The translations under genes were made by a program, and so were the position numbers. Source: Roseiconus nitratireducens (lineage in GTDB: Bacteria > Planctomycetota > Planctomycetia > Pirellulales > Pirellulaceae). Taken from it: a stretch of DNA of 64,000 bases. The stretch's first letter is position 1, and each line of letters begins with the position of its first letter. Of this stretch, positions 50,730-61,567 are shown piece after piece. Under the pieces are notes generated by a model. The model was not told the origin of the DNA, ran no database searches, and saw only the letters and a list, made by a program, of their open reading frames with translations. The stretch lies in the NCBI RefSeq assembly GCF_008629675.1, contig NZ_VWOX01000003.1:124001-188000 (forward strand). The letters are read 5' to 3'.

Positions 50730-50848
50730 GAACGTTGCTGATGAGTGTTAGCAGGCGTGTAGATACGATTGCTTAGCCACGGAGTGGCGACAGAACTTGG
50801 CATGGAAAAGCAGATTTGCAGATGCCAGGCCTACCTGTCGAGGGTCGG

Positions 50849-50877
50849 TCGAAGGGGAGCGGCCGATCGCATAGAAT
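50849..50877 (+). promoter_or_regulatory. Possible promoter for the glycolate gene cluster
   Basis: tcgaag (weak -35) and tagaat (good -10, 50872-50877) are spaced by 17 bases, 48 bases before ATG 50926. Position supports it; the -35 match is poor. Confidence 0.35.
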
Positions 50878-50925
50878 CGGTGGCGTTGTTCTCTTTCCTC
50901 GCTCCCTCCTTCGACGATCGCCGCC

Positions 50926-52038
50926 ATGGTTGCCGCCCTCTTGCCTCGGGAACGCCTGCTGATGGGCCCAGGTCCCAGCACCGTCCCCAACCGAATCCTT
51001 CGCGCCCTCGCGGCACCGACGCTCGGCCACCTGGATCCGCAATACATCGGATACATGGACGAGACTTGTGAATTGATGCGGCAGGTCTTCCAGACAACAA
51101 ACCAACTCACGTTCCCGGTCTCGGGGACCGGCATGGCGGGGATGGAGACGATCCTGGTCAACCTGATCGAGCCCGGCGACGAAGTGATCGTGATGATCAA
51201 CGGCGTCTTCGGCGGACGCATGAAGGACAACATGGAACGCTGTGGCGCGACGGTTCACGCCGTGGAAATCCCATGGGGCCAATCGTTCACGCTGGACCAG
51301 ATTCGTCAAGCGGTTGCCGATCATCCCCAGGCGGTGATGCTGGGGATTGTCCACGCGGAAACCTCGACCGGCGCGTTTCAAGACCTGTCCGGCATCGGCG
51401 AATTGCTGCACCAGCAGGGGATGCTGTTTGCCGTCGACGCGGTCACGTCCATGGGCGGACACGACCTGCAGGTCGATGCTTGGGGAATCGATGCAATCTA
51501 TTCCGGCACACAGAAGTGCCTTTCGTGTCCCCCAGGTCTTTCGCCGGTCTCGTTCTCGCCGCTGGCGCTGGAAAAGATCGAATCCCGCACCACGAAATCG
51601 CGCAGCTGGTACCTGGACGTTTCGATGTTGAAGAACTACTACACCGGCGGCGGCGGACGGGCCTACCATCACACCGCGCCGATCAACATGGTGTATGCGT
51701 TGCGCGAGGCCTTGGCGATCGTCGTCGAAGAAGGCTTGCAGCCGCGGTTTGAGCGTCACCGCGAAATGCACCAACTGCTACGCAGCGGACTGGAAGAATT
51801 AGGGTTGGAGTACATCCCGGATCATTCCCTTCATACCCTGAACTGCGTCGCCGTACCGGATGGCGTCGATGAAGCGGCGATTCGCAAGCGATTGCTCAAC
51901 GAATTTGACATCGAGATCGGTGGCGGATTGGGAGTGTTCGCCGGCAAAGCCTGGCGGATCGGCCTGATGGGCGAATCGGCGTCGGAAAAAAATGTGCTGA
52001 CCATGCTGGCGGCATTGAAAAAATGTCTGGGTGATTGA
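50926..52038 (+). CDS. Alanine/serine-glyoxylate aminotransferase family (PLP)
   Basis: 370 residues of the class V aminotransferase type. The start [20 protein letters not shown] and the glycine-rich [13 protein letters not shown] are typical; the PLP lysine is Lys197 in [11 protein letters not shown]. The enzyme would convert glyoxylate to glycine with alanine or serine as donor. It is followed after two bases by glcD, glcE and glcF, so it completes a glycolate-to-glycine route. Whether alanine or serine is the donor is not decidable here. Confidence 0.93.
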   Translation: MVAALLPRERLLMGPGPSTVPNRILRALAAPTLGHLDPQYIGYMDETCELMRQVFQTTNQLTFPVSGTGMAGMETILVNLIEPGDEVIVMINGVFGGRMKDNMERCGATVHAVEIPWGQSFTLDQIRQAVADHPQAVMLGIVHAETSTGAFQDLSGIGELLHQQGMLFAVDAVTSMGGHDLQVDAWGIDAIYSGTQKCLSCPPGLSPVSFSPLALEKIESRTTKSRSWYLDVSMLKNYYTGGGGRAYHHTAPINMVYALREALAIVVEEGLQPRFERHREMHQLLRSGLEELGLEYIPDHSLHTLNCVAVPDGVDEAAIRKRLLNEFDIEIGGGLGVFAGKAWRIGLMGESASEKNVLTMLAALKKCLGD

Positions 52039-52040
52039 AC

Positions 52041-53486
52041 ATGACATCGGTCGACCTGGAAGGCCTGGCGCGACGACTGCCCGCTGGACGTGTCCACGAG
52101 GACCCGGCCTGGCAAGCGGTGTTCGAATCGGACGGTTTAACAGCTTTTCGTCAACACCCCCGCGGCGTGGTCATCCCGCAATCGCAACAAGAGGTCATCG
52201 ACATCGTTCGCTGGTGCCATGAAGTGGGGATGCCCTTTGTGGCCCGTGGAAGCGGGACCAGTTTATCCGGCGGGTCGCTGCCGGTCGCCGATGGGATCGT
52301 GATCTCATTGAACCGCATGCGTCGGATTCTGCAAATGGATCCGGACAACCGCACCGCGGTGGTGGAACCCGGCGTGGTGAACCTGGAGGTTTCGCGTCAG
52401 GCGGCTGCCCACGGTTTGTATTTTGCCCCGGATCCCTCCAGCCAAAAGATCTGCACGATCGGCGGCAATATCGCTTTCAATTCCGGTGGAGCCCATTGCC
52501 TGAAGTATGGCATGACGTCCAACCACGTGCTGGGCATGAAAGTCGTCACGGCATCCGGCGAACTGGTCACGCTGGGTGGGCCGTCGGTGGAATCGGTTGG
52601 CCCCGATTACACGGGGTTGTTTGTTGGCAGCGAAGGACTGTTCGGGATCGCCCTGGAAATCACCCTTCGGTTGCTGCCCAAGCCAGAATGCTTCCACACG
52701 GTCTTGGTCGGCTACCGATCTCTTCGAGCCGCCGGCGAAGCGGTTTCGGCCGTGATCGATTCCGGGTTGCTGCCGGGAGCAATGGAGATCATGGAGGCGT
52801 TGGCGATCCAAGCCGCCGAAGCCGCCGTGGACTGCGGCTATCCGGAGGGCGCCGCTGCCGTTTTGATCGTGGAACTGGAAGGCCCTGCGGAACGGATCGA
52901 GTCGGAGCGTCGGCAGTTGGAAGCCGTGATCGAGCAAACCGACGCCTTCGCTTCGGTGGTCGCGGCGGACGAAGTGCAACGGGCCGCCATTTGGGCGGGA
53001 CGCAAGAGTGCCTTTTCCGCCGTGGGCAAACTCAGTCCGGATTTTCTGGTGCAGGACGGCGTGGTTCCTCGAAAGCGATTGGGCGAAGCGTTGGAAAGGA
53101 TCGAAGCGTTCGGAAAGGAATCGGGGCTGAGGGTGGCCAACGTCTTTCATGCCGGCGATGGCAACTTGCATCCTTTGATTCTGTTTGACGATTCGAAACC
53201 GGGCGAGTTGGAACGGGCCGAAGCGTTGGCCGGCCGGATCTTGCGGCTGTGCATCGAAATGGGTGGTTCGATCACCGGTGAACACGGTGTCGGCATGGAG
53301 AAGCGGGCCTACCTTCCCGAAATGTATGACGAGCCGACGATGGGATTGATGCATCGCTTGCGGGCGGCGTTCGACCCCAAGCAGATTTCCAATCCGGGCA
53401 AGATGTTCCCCGGTGCCGAGGCGCCCGCCCTGCAATCGCACGGATTGCATCCGCTTGAAAAAGCCGGGGTGATCTTTCGTGAGTGA
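52041..53486 (+). CDS. glcD: Glycolate oxidase subunit GlcD (FAD-linked)
   Basis: 481 residues from ATG 52041. The FAD-binding PCMH domain shows [20 protein letters not shown] and [20 protein letters not shown]; the C-terminal FAD-linked oxidase domain has [16 protein letters not shown] and [12 protein letters not shown]. GlcD oxidises glycolate to glyoxylate in the GlcDEF complex. It follows the aminotransferase closely and overlaps glcE by eight bases. Confidence 0.95.
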   Translation: MTSVDLEGLARRLPAGRVHEDPAWQAVFESDGLTAFRQHPRGVVIPQSQQEVIDIVRWCHEVGMPFVARGSGTSLSGGSLPVADGIVISLNRMRRILQMDPDNRTAVVEPGVVNLEVSRQAAAHGLYFAPDPSSQKICTIGGNIAFNSGGAHCLKYGMTSNHVLGMKVVTASGELVTLGGPSVESVGPDYTGLFVGSEGLFGIALEITLRLLPKPECFHTVLVGYRSLRAAGEAVSAVIDSGLLPGAMEIMEALAIQAAEAAVDCGYPEGAAAVLIVELEGPAERIESERRQLEAVIEQTDAFASVVAADEVQRAAIWAGRKSAFSAVGKLSPDFLVQDGVVPRKRLGEALERIEAFGKESGLRVANVFHAGDGNLHPLILFDDSKPGELERAEALAGRILRLCIEMGGSITGEHGVGMEKRAYLPEMYDEPTMGLMHRLRAAFDPKQISNPGKMFPGAEAPALQSHGLHPLEKAGVIFRE

Positions 53487-54624
53487 CCCACCCGCTTCCG
53501 CCCCAACGCTGATCCACGCGGCTTCGGTCGAAGATTTCCGCCAGGCCCTGCGCGAACACGAATCGGTGTTGACGATCGGCAATCGCACCAAGTGGCCGCT
53601 CTCACAAGCATCGCCGGCGACGTGCTTTGTCAGCACACGTGATCTGAGCGGGATCGTTCAATATGAACCATCGGAGTTCACGTTTACCGCGCGGGCCGGA
53701 ACAACCGTGGCGGAAATCAGCGACGCCTTGGCCGCCAAGGATCAGTACCTTCCCTTCGACCCGCCGCTGTCGCGGGCCGGCGCGACCCTCGGCGGCACCC
53801 TGGCAGCCGGACTCAGCGGCCCCGGACGTCACCGCTACGGCGGCGTGCGAGACTTCGTGCTTGGCGTCGAATTCTTGACCGGTGACGGGCAACTGATTCA
53901 TGGCGGCGGCAAGGTCGTCAAGAACGCCGCGGGATTCGATCTGCCGAAGTTCCTGGTGGGTAGCTGCGGCCGATTGGCGGCGATCACCGAACTGACCTTC
54001 AAAGTCTTTCCCCGCCCCGTCGCCTGGCAAACGTTTCAGATCGATTGCCCCGATCATGTTGCCGCCGCAGAGACGATTGCCCTGGTGGCCCGACAGCGCT
54101 GGGAACTGGACGCGATTGACTACCGCGCCAACCAAAAGTCAGTGTGGCTTCGACTCGGCGGCGAAGAAGACGTCCTGCAACGCATCGGTGACGACATCCT
54201 TCGCTCGATTCCCAACCAGGAGGTCCAACGCATCGATCGGATGCAGGCTGCCGAACAATGGCAGACGCTCGGCGAGCTACGCTTTGCCGCCGCCGAGCTG
54301 GATTGCGTGGCCAAGATTCCGCTGACGCTCGAAAGCATGAAACGACTGGCGACCTGGTGCGACGAACGCCCCTGGATGACGCAATTGCACACCAGCGGGG
54401 CCGGTTCGGTTGGCTGGCTCGCGTTCGGATCGCAGCAGGCTTCCGAGATTGATGACGCCCTGCGAGCGATGGAACTGGTCGGCCTGGTGGTCATCGGGCC
54501 CGAAGGACAGCCCGGGGGAAGAACGGTGCCGTGCCGGCTGGGGCAATGGACCACCAGCAAAGTTGAAGCTGCATTGAAACACGCCATGGATCCCGTGGGC
54601 CGTTTTCCGGGGATGGGAGAATAG
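53479..54624 (+). CDS. glcE: Glycolate oxidase subunit GlcE (FAD-binding)
   Basis: 381 residues from a GTG that overlaps the glcD stop (GTGAGTGA). It is a second, shorter FAD-binding protein: [32 protein letters not shown] and [20 protein letters not shown] are the typical PCMH motifs. It forms GlcDEF with its neighbours. Three bases separate it from glcF. Confidence 0.93.
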   Translation: MSDPPASAPTLIHAASVEDFRQALREHESVLTIGNRTKWPLSQASPATCFVSTRDLSGIVQYEPSEFTFTARAGTTVAEISDALAAKDQYLPFDPPLSRAGATLGGTLAAGLSGPGRHRYGGVRDFVLGVEFLTGDGQLIHGGGKVVKNAAGFDLPKFLVGSCGRLAAITELTFKVFPRPVAWQTFQIDCPDHVAAAETIALVARQRWELDAIDYRANQKSVWLRLGGEEDVLQRIGDDILRSIPNQEVQRIDRMQAAEQWQTLGELRFAAAELDCVAKIPLTLESMKRLATWCDERPWMTQLHTSGAGSVGWLAFGSQQASEIDDALRAMELVGLVVIGPEGQPGGRTVPCRLGQWTTSKVEAALKHAMDPVGRFPGMGE

Positions 54625-54627
54625 CGG

Positions 54628-55908
54628 ATGCGACACGAGATCAAAGCACAGGCGTACGGCCCGATGGGCGAACCGATGGCAAAGGCCGTCAGCACCTGCG
54701 TTCATTGCGGATTCTGTCTTTCGGCCTGCCCGACCTACCAGGAATTGGGCACCGAAACCGATTCGCCGCGTGGGCGAATCATCTTGATGAAGGAGGTTCT
54801 TGAAGGAAAGCTTCCTCTGGAAACCGCCGCACCGCATCTGGATGCATGCCTGGGATGCCTGGCCTGCGTCCCGGCGTGCCCCTCCGAAGTGCAGTACGGC
54901 GATTTGATCAGCCCCTTTCGCGCGTTGCACCAGGGCCAACAGAAACGCACCATTGGCAGTCGCATCAAACGCATGCTGGCTCAGCGCACGCTGCCATTCC
55001 CTAAACGCTTCCGCTTGGCCGCGCGCACGGGCCGACTTGCCAAGCCGCTGCGGAGCCTGTTGCCGGCTCCGCTCCGCGTGATGTTGGAACTGCTGCCGGA
55101 TTCGTTGCCCGCGGCGCAGCCTTTGAAATCGCATTACCCCGCAATCGGGCAGACACGCGGGCGGGTGGCGATGCTGCGTGGATGCGCCCAATCGGTGCTG
55201 GATCCGGACATCAACGTGGCGACGATCGAGGTGCTCAATCGAAATGGGATCGAGGTTTTGGTCCCGCCGGAGCAGGTGTGCTGCGGCGCACTTTCCTGGC
55301 ACGTCGGCAACCTTCGCCAGGCACAAGATTTCGCCCGGAGAAACCTGGACGCGTTCCCCGCCGATGTGGACGCGATCGTGACCAACGCGGCGGGCTGCGG
55401 AAGCGGCATGCACGAGTACCCGATGATTTTGAAGGGCACTCCCTCGGAACCGACGGCCGTCGATTTCGCTGGTCGTGTGTGTGACGTGTCGGTGTACTTG
55501 GCGAAGCTGGACCGCCTGGAGCCCATTCCCGCCTGTCGCCCGGGACTGGCCATCGCCTACCACGACGCCTGTCACTTGTCCAACGCGCAGGGGGTCCGCA
55601 CGGAGCCCCGCCAATTGCTTTCATGCATCCCTGGAATCCAATTGCGCGAGATCGCCGACGGCCATTTGTGCTGCGGATCGGCAGGGACCTACAACATCGA
55701 CCAGCCGGAAATCGCTGCCTCGTTGGGGCAACAAAAGGCAGCTGGCGTGATCGACACGCAGGCTCAAATCGTGGCGATGGGGAACATCGGTTGCCTGACA
55801 CAGATCGCCAAACACCTCCAACTGGCCGGCTCCGCCATCGAGGTCCGTCACACCATGCAGATCCTGCGTGACGCCTACGCCGGACGGCTCGGTCACGAAT
55901 TGGGTTGA
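54628..55908 (+). CDS. glcF: Glycolate oxidase iron-sulfur subunit GlcF
   Basis: 426 residues. Two 4Fe-4S motifs lie at the N-terminus: CVHCGFCLSACPTY (Cys24, 27, 30, 34) and CLGCLACVPACPSEV (Cys74, 77, 80, 84). Two CCG domains follow (VCCGALSWHVGN, and LCCGSAGTYNI later), with AYHDACHLSNAQG between them. GlcF passes electrons from glycolate to the quinone pool. It is the last gene of the cluster. Confidence 0.95.
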   Translation: MRHEIKAQAYGPMGEPMAKAVSTCVHCGFCLSACPTYQELGTETDSPRGRIILMKEVLEGKLPLETAAPHLDACLGCLACVPACPSEVQYGDLISPFRALHQGQQKRTIGSRIKRMLAQRTLPFPKRFRLAARTGRLAKPLRSLLPAPLRVMLELLPDSLPAAQPLKSHYPAIGQTRGRVAMLRGCAQSVLDPDINVATIEVLNRNGIEVLVPPEQVCCGALSWHVGNLRQAQDFARRNLDAFPADVDAIVTNAAGCGSGMHEYPMILKGTPSEPTAVDFAGRVCDVSVYLAKLDRLEPIPACRPGLAIAYHDACHLSNAQGVRTEPRQLLSCIPGIQLREIADGHLCCGSAGTYNIDQPEIAASLGQQKAAGVIDTQAQIVAMGNIGCLTQIAKHLQLAGSAIEVRHTMQILRDAYAGRLGHELG

Positions 55909-56022
55909 ACGGCTTCGTATCGTGGAAGCACCACGCAGCCGTATCCGTAGCCACGCTCACCAGAGCGCAGTGATTCTCGCGGCACCACCGTCGGGCCAAG
56001 CGGCGATGCGGTGATGTCTGCT

Positions 56023-56877
56023 TCAGTAATGCTCCGGCACAAACCGCCTGGTCGCCAGCGTCGCGACGTCATCGTAAGCGTGCGTCAGATCGCGATCAGG
56101 AATCTCAACCTTCTCATGAGGCACCTCCTCGTACGGGATGCGACTTAACAGATGTCGAATGCAATTCAGTCGAGCCCGACGCTTATCGTCCGATCGCACG
56201 ATGTACCACGGCGCGGTGTCGGTATCGGAGGCCACGAACATCGCGTCGCGGGCTTTTGAGTATTCGTACCAGCGGCGCACGGATTCCAGATCGGTCGGAC
56301 TGAGTTTCCACTGCCGCAAAGGGTCTTCGATCCTCGCGCGAAATCGTCGTTCTTGCTCTTCGGCGCCCACCGACAACCAGTATTTGAGCAGCAGAATGCC
56401 GTCATCGATCAGCGCCGCTTCGAAGCGATCGCAATTGCGCAAGAACTTTTCGTGCTCGCGATCGGTGCAGAAACCGAGCACCTTCTCGACGCCCGCACGG
56501 TTGTACCAACTGCGGTCGAAAAGGATAATTTCGCCCGCGGCCGGCAAATGTTGGACATAACGCTGCACGTACAACTGCGACCTCTCGCGATCGCTGGGAG
56601 CCGGGAGCGCGACGACACGAAAGACACGTGGACTGACGCGTTCGGTGATCCTCTTGATCACGCCACCCTTGCCAGCCGCGTCACGCCCTTCGAAAACCAC
56701 GACGATCCTGGCGCCGGTGTGCTTCACCCATTCCTGCAGCCGGACCAATTCGACCTGCAGCAATTCGAGCTGCTTGGCGTATTCCTTGCTGCCAAGCTTG
56801 GCCGGCTCTTCCGCGTCACCCCTCGCTTTCGAAGCTTGATGCTTTTTGCGTTTCTTCTTGTCCGCTTTTTTTGACAT
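56023..56877 (-). CDS. ppk2: Polyphosphate kinase 2 (PPK2)
   Basis: 284 residues from ATG 56877, which follows aagaggttgcagc; an upstream start would add 13 residues. A Lys-rich N-terminus leads into the PPK2 core: Walker A FEGRDAAGKGGVIKRITE, lid basic region, Walker B DRSWYNRAGVEKVLGF, and the conserved WKLSPTDLESVRRWYEYSKA. It transfers phosphate between polyphosphate and nucleotides. Single-domain class I by length. It is divergent from the next gene. Confidence 0.95.
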   Translation of the reverse strand: MSKKADKKKRKKHQASKARGDAEEPAKLGSKEYAKQLELLQVELVRLQEWVKHTGARIVVVFEGRDAAGKGGVIKRITERVSPRVFRVVALPAPSDRERSQLYVQRYVQHLPAAGEIILFDRSWYNRAGVEKVLGFCTDREHEKFLRNCDRFEAALIDDGILLLKYWLSVGAEEQERRFRARIEDPLRQWKLSPTDLESVRRWYEYSKARDAMFVASDTDTAPWYIVRSDDKRRARLNCIRHLLSRIPYEEVPHEKVEIPDRDLTHAYDDVATLATRRFVPEHY

Positions 56878-56993
56878 GCTGCAACCTCTTGATTCACGGG
56901 TCGTCTTCATTCTCACTCCCGATGAAACGCGGTCAAGAGAATTGTCGCGGCCGCAGAGTCAGGTTCCGGCTGCCCGTCCCGCCAAGGGAGACA

Positions 56994-57022
56994 CTGATGT
57001 CGCATTCGCCCTAGGCTATACT
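56994..57022 (+). promoter_or_regulatory. Possible promoter for the beta-propeller protein
   Basis: ctgatg and tatact (57017-57022, good -10) at 17-base spacing, 44 bases before ATG 57066. The -35 is only a partial match. Confidence 0.35.
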
Positions 57023-57065
57023 TGGCTCCATTCCCCATCCGATCCTCTCAACCCACGTGCTACGC

Positions 57066-57983
57066 ATGCGTTCTTCGCTTTTTCTCTGCCTTGCCCTCCT
57101 GTCCGCTTCCGTCGCTCAAGCCGGCCACGCGTTGGTTGCCAACGAAGGACGCACGGTGTACTGGTTTGATAACGCCGGCAAGGTCACGGCATCGGTGGAA
57201 CTGACGGCCATGCCCCACGACATGCACGTGCTGGACAACGGCAATCTGTTGACCCACCAGGGGACGGAAATCGTTGAAATCGACAAGCAGACTCAAAAGC
57301 CGGTTTGGTCCTTCGACACCAAGCAACTGGCGACCGAAGATCGCGTGGAATTGCATTCGGTCGTCCCGCTTGGCAAGGACCGATTGCTGGTGGCATTAAG
57401 CGGCGAGGGAAAACTGTTTGAGATCGACCGCGACGGCGACGTACAACGCACGATCACCTTGAAGCGGGACAACCCCCACCCGCACCGTGACACACGCTTG
57501 GTGCGGCCGGTCGTCAACGGGGACAAGCTCACGTACCTGGTCGCCCAGGAAGGCGACGGCTATGTCCGCGAGTACGATCGCCAGGGTCACATCGTGTGGG
57601 AGTACGACGTTCCGATGTTCGGCAAGGAAGCCAAGGGGGGGCATGGGCCCAAGGCGTTCGGCGATGCCGTCTTCAGCGCCCTGCGACTACCGAACGGAAA
57701 CACTTTGATCGGCACTGGCAACGGACACAGCATTCTGGAGGTGACGCCAGAGAAAGAAATCGTCTGGAAGGTCGATCAGAATGATCTGAAGGGGGTGACG
57801 TTGGCCTGGGTGACCACGCTGCAGGTGTTGGACAACGGCAACATCGTGCTGGGCAATTGCCACGCCGGCCCGGGACAACCGCAGATTGTCGAGATCGATC
57901 GCGACAAGAACGTCGTCTGGTCGCTGACGGATTCGGAACACCTGGGAAACAACGTTTCCAATTCGGTGGTGCTGGCTGACTAG
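57066..57983 (+). CDS. Exported beta-propeller protein
   Basis: 305 residues from ATG 57066 (RSSLFLCLALLSASVAQAG is a clean signal peptide); a GTG nine bases upstream is less likely. The mature part consists of propeller blades with WFDNAGKVTASVEL, VLDNGNLLTHQGTEIVEIDK, YDRQGHIVWEYDV, LPNGNTLIGTGNGHSILEVT and VLDNGNIVLGN, a PQQ/arylsulfotransferase-like repeat pattern. No catalytic residues are clear. The likely place is the periplasm or surface. Confidence 0.85.
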   Translation: MRSSLFLCLALLSASVAQAGHALVANEGRTVYWFDNAGKVTASVELTAMPHDMHVLDNGNLLTHQGTEIVEIDKQTQKPVWSFDTKQLATEDRVELHSVVPLGKDRLLVALSGEGKLFEIDRDGDVQRTITLKRDNPHPHRDTRLVRPVVNGDKLTYLVAQEGDGYVREYDRQGHIVWEYDVPMFGKEAKGGHGPKAFGDAVFSALRLPNGNTLIGTGNGHSILEVTPEKEIVWKVDQNDLKGVTLAWVTTLQVLDNGNIVLGNCHAGPGQPQIVEIDRDKNVVWSLTDSEHLGNNVSNSVVLAD

Positions 57984-58016
57984 TCGGACGGTGTTGAGGT
58001 CCACTGGACAGCACTT

Positions 58017-58094
58017 GAAGACCGTTGTCAGGCACAGCCTGACCTACCGGAAGAAGAAGACCGTTGTCCGGGGCAGCCTGACCTACCGGAAGAA
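58017..58094. repeat. Two perfect-length 39-base tandem copies
   Basis: The unit runs gaagaccgttgtc to ctaccggaagaa; the two copies abut exactly and differ in about three bases. Each contains a tcaggc-aca-gcctga-type dyad (perfect in copy 1, imperfect in copy 2). It lies between the propeller gene and the 3' end of the sigma gene. Confidence 0.85.
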
Positions 58095-58113
58095 CACCGG
58101 ATGCAGTGCTTTC

Positions 58114-59022
58114 TCAACCCCGGTAGCGTTCTCGCGGATCGGTCAGGCCGTCGGCCATGCGTCGCAGCGCCTCGGTTTCGATCTGCCGGACGCGTTCTCG
58201 GGTCAGCCCAAGTTCGGCACCGATCTCTTTGAGCGTCTTCGGCTCGCCGCCGTCGAGCCCGAATCGCAGTTTCAACACGGTCGCTTCGCGCTCTTCCAGA
58301 TCGTCCAACAAATCCATCGCATGGCGGAGGATGTCGTGGTCGAGCATCATTTCGTCGGGCGCTTTCAAACGCTCGTCCATCACCATCTCGCCCAGTGACC
58401 AACCGGATTCGGACTGATCGCTTTGCGGCGTGCTGTTGCTGATCCGGATGGCTTTGCGAATGATCGGCAGCTTCTTCTTCGGCAGCCCCAGGACCCGAGC
58501 GACCTCCTCATTGGTCGGCGTCCGTCCCAATTCCTCGCTCAGCCGGGCCGTTGCCCGACGCCATTTGCTGAGCAACTCGACCATGTAGGCCGGAATTCGG
58601 ATGGTCTTGGCACTGTTGATCAAGGCCCGTTTGATCGACTGCTTGATCCAGTAGCTGGCGTAGGTGCTGAACCGCGTGCCCACCGTTGGGTCAAACCCCT
58701 CGACGGCGCGCAGCAGCCCCAGATTGCCTTCTTCGATCAAATCCTGCAGGCTGAGTCCCTTGCCCGTGTAGCCGCGCGAGATGTTGACGACCAGCCGAAG
58801 GTTGGCCCGCACCATTCGGTCGCGGGCTTGGACATCGCCCTGTTCGATCCGAGCGGCGAGTTCCAACTCTTCCTGGGCGGTCAGCAAGGCCGTCTCGTTG
58901 ATTTCCCGCAGGTAGGTCTCCAATGGCGACTGTGCCGCATCGGTCCGTCGGGTCGCCGATCGGGGTTTGCGTGTCACGTCGACAAGATCCGGGTCGACGG
59001 AGGAGGGTGCGAATTCAGACAT
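58114..59022 (-). CDS. RpoD/SigA-type sigma factor (group 2)
   Basis: 302 residues. Regions: 1.2 (SPLETYLREINETALLTAQE), 2 (MVRANLRLVVNISRGYTGKG, then LQDLIEEGNLGLLRAVEGFD and RFSTYASYWIKQSIKRALIN), 3 (TARLSEELGRTPTNEEVARV), 4 (LEEREATVLKLRFGLDGGEP and GLTRERVRQIETEALRRM). No region 1.1 is present, so it is probably a non-essential primary-like factor rather than the housekeeping one. It stands alone on the minus strand. Confidence 0.94.
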   Translation of the reverse strand: MSEFAPSSVDPDLVDVTRKPRSATRRTDAAQSPLETYLREINETALLTAQEELELAARIEQGDVQARDRMVRANLRLVVNISRGYTGKGLSLQDLIEEGNLGLLRAVEGFDPTVGTRFSTYASYWIKQSIKRALINSAKTIRIPAYMVELLSKWRRATARLSEELGRTPTNEEVARVLGLPKKKLPIIRKAIRISNSTPQSDQSESGWSLGEMVMDERLKAPDEMMLDHDILRHAMDLLDDLEEREATVLKLRFGLDGGEPKTLKEIGAELGLTRERVRQIETEALRRMADGLTDPRERYRG

Positions 59023-59419
59023 GAAAGTTCATTCAGATTGATCGGTGCGACGTCACTAGTCCACGTTCGCGGGAGACCGATCCTCCAGCGGCGCTGTTGG
59101 AAGATCGGGGGAGGCTCGCGAACGGCTAGCAGAAGAGATCGAGCGAGTTGCCTCGTGATGAGAATCGACCTTCCCGGCGACGAAATGCACCTTCGCCTTT
59201 ATTGTCCCGCGTGTGTCAGCCGTACCGGTTCTTCGGCTGATTCGGAATGCCCCAGCGGTGCGGGTCAATTCGCTGCGTTGCCGCCGGGGTCAATGTCCCG
59301 GGGCGAAGGACACGAAGCGGAAAAATCGGTACCACTCTTCAAGCCCGATCGGTGTCCGGCGGAGCATTTGTTACAGTGTCGCCTCGCCTTTCCCCGCCTT
59401 TTCTCCCTGAACGGTCGTC
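59023..59419. other. Divergent region upstream of the sigma gene
   Basis: About 400 bases. A plus frame from 59158 encodes a short Cys-containing peptide (MHLRLYCPACVSRTG and on) that I do not accept as a gene. Promoters for both flanking genes are expected here, but no clear pair is seen. Confidence 0.4.
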
Positions 59420-60253
59420 ATGCTGATCGATTCGCATCATCACCTGTGGAAATACTCCGCGGACCAATACGGCTGGATCAACGACGACATGCAGCGTCTG
59501 AAACAGGACTACTGGGCCGACCAGCTGCGCGAACTCGCCGTCGCAAACGGAGTGGACGGGTTCGTGACCGTCCAAGCCCGACAGAGCCTGGTGGAGACCG
59601 ACACGTTGCTGGCACTGGCCGAATCGCTTCCGCTGATTCGCGGCGTCGTCGGCTGGCTGGACCTCCGCCGCGAAGACATCGGTGACCAGTTGGACCGCTA
59701 CGCCGACCGACCGCGTTTGAAAGGCGTGCGACATGTGGTGCAGGATGAACCTCAGGACGATTTCATTCTGGGCACCGAATTCAATCGCGGCGTGGCGCAG
59801 TTGGCAGGTCGCGGATTGGTCTACGACATCCTCGTCTTCCCGAGACAACTGGAATCGGCGATCCAGTTTGCGGGCAACCATCCAGAGATCCCCATGGTGC
59901 TGGACCACCTGGCCAAACCGGCGGTGGGATCGACAGCGCCCGATGCGGATTGGTGCGACAGGATTCGGAAGCTTGCCGCGCACTCCCATGTCGCTTGCAA
60001 ATTCTCTGGCTTGGCCACCGAAGTTACCATCGATCGCTGGGACGTCGCCACCATCCGACCGTATTGGGATGTCGTCCTGGACGCGTTTTCGCCCTCGCGA
60101 TTGATGTTCGGCAGCGACTGGCCGGTGTGCCTGCTGAAAACGGAGTATTCGCGTTGGTTGGAAGCGGTCAGGGAACTGGCCGGGGAACTTTCCCCTGACG
60201 AACAGAGTGAGCTGTTCAGCGGAACGGCTCAACGCATCTATCACCTGGAGTAG
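59420..60253 (+). CDS. Amidohydrolase 2 family, L-fuconolactonase-like
   Basis: 277 residues, TIM-barrel amidohydrolase. The metal site starts at LIDSHHHLWKY (His6-His8); later elements are IRGVVGWLDLRREDI, MVLDHLAKPAV and LMFGSDWPVCLL with the last metal Asp. Relatives hydrolyse sugar lactones such as L-fuconolactone. Five bases separate it from the dehydrogenase, so the two surely act in one route. Confidence 0.88.
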   Translation: MLIDSHHHLWKYSADQYGWINDDMQRLKQDYWADQLRELAVANGVDGFVTVQARQSLVETDTLLALAESLPLIRGVVGWLDLRREDIGDQLDRYADRPRLKGVRHVVQDEPQDDFILGTEFNRGVAQLAGRGLVYDILVFPRQLESAIQFAGNHPEIPMVLDHLAKPAVGSTAPDADWCDRIRKLAAHSHVACKFSGLATEVTIDRWDVATIRPYWDVVLDAFSPSRLMFGSDWPVCLLKTEYSRWLEAVRELAGELSPDEQSELFSGTAQRIYHLE

Positions 60254-60258
60254 ACCGC

Positions 60259-61287
<1,029 letters not shown>

Positions 61288-61304
61288 TCGCATTCGCGGC
61301 GGGT

Positions 61305-61324
61305 GCGACCCACCGTTCGGTCGC
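61305..61324 (+). terminator. Weak hairpin after the dehydrogenase
   Basis: gcgacc-(8)-ggtcgc forms a 6-bp stem, followed by a moderately T-rich stretch (ccttttacattgtttt). It is a plausible but not strong terminator. Confidence 0.4.
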
Positions 61325-61567
61325 TGACAATCCTTTTACATTGTTTTGAATCGAATCCGACCAATCCTCTGGCAAATCTTCGTTAACTGGAAAGGGTCAG
61401 GAACGTTCCGGCGGAGTGCCGTCGATCGGGTCCCTGCCCCGGGGAGCCGGAACGGCGACGCGACCGCAGCGTCGCTCGGCGCCGTGCGATCTCACCGAGT
61501 GATCCCCAAGGGGTGATCGCCGGTCGAGACGCCTCCCCGACGTCTCATCTTTAACGAGGGAAGAATC

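Larger units (their letters stand above)
50368..50925. other. Repeat-rich intergenic region
   Basis: About 560 bases without a supportable gene. It contains the dispersed palindrome at 50406-50425 and a cluster of ccctccc/gggaggg inverted repeats at 50551-50729 (both listed), and a possible promoter for the aminotransferase at its end. Confidence 0.5.

Noticed and set aside
52305-55614. Long minus-strand frames opposite glcD, glcE and glcF
   Set aside because: Mirror frames of well-supported genes; no start signals or domains.
58017-58094. Tandem repeats considered as a CRISPR remnant
   Set aside because: The copies abut without spacers and no cas gene is near.
59158-59419. Short plus frame encoding MHLRLYCPACVSRTG, zinc-ribbon-like start
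   Set aside because: Only one CPAC pair, no second knuckle, no ribosome binding site, and the frame runs on into the next gene out of phase with it.
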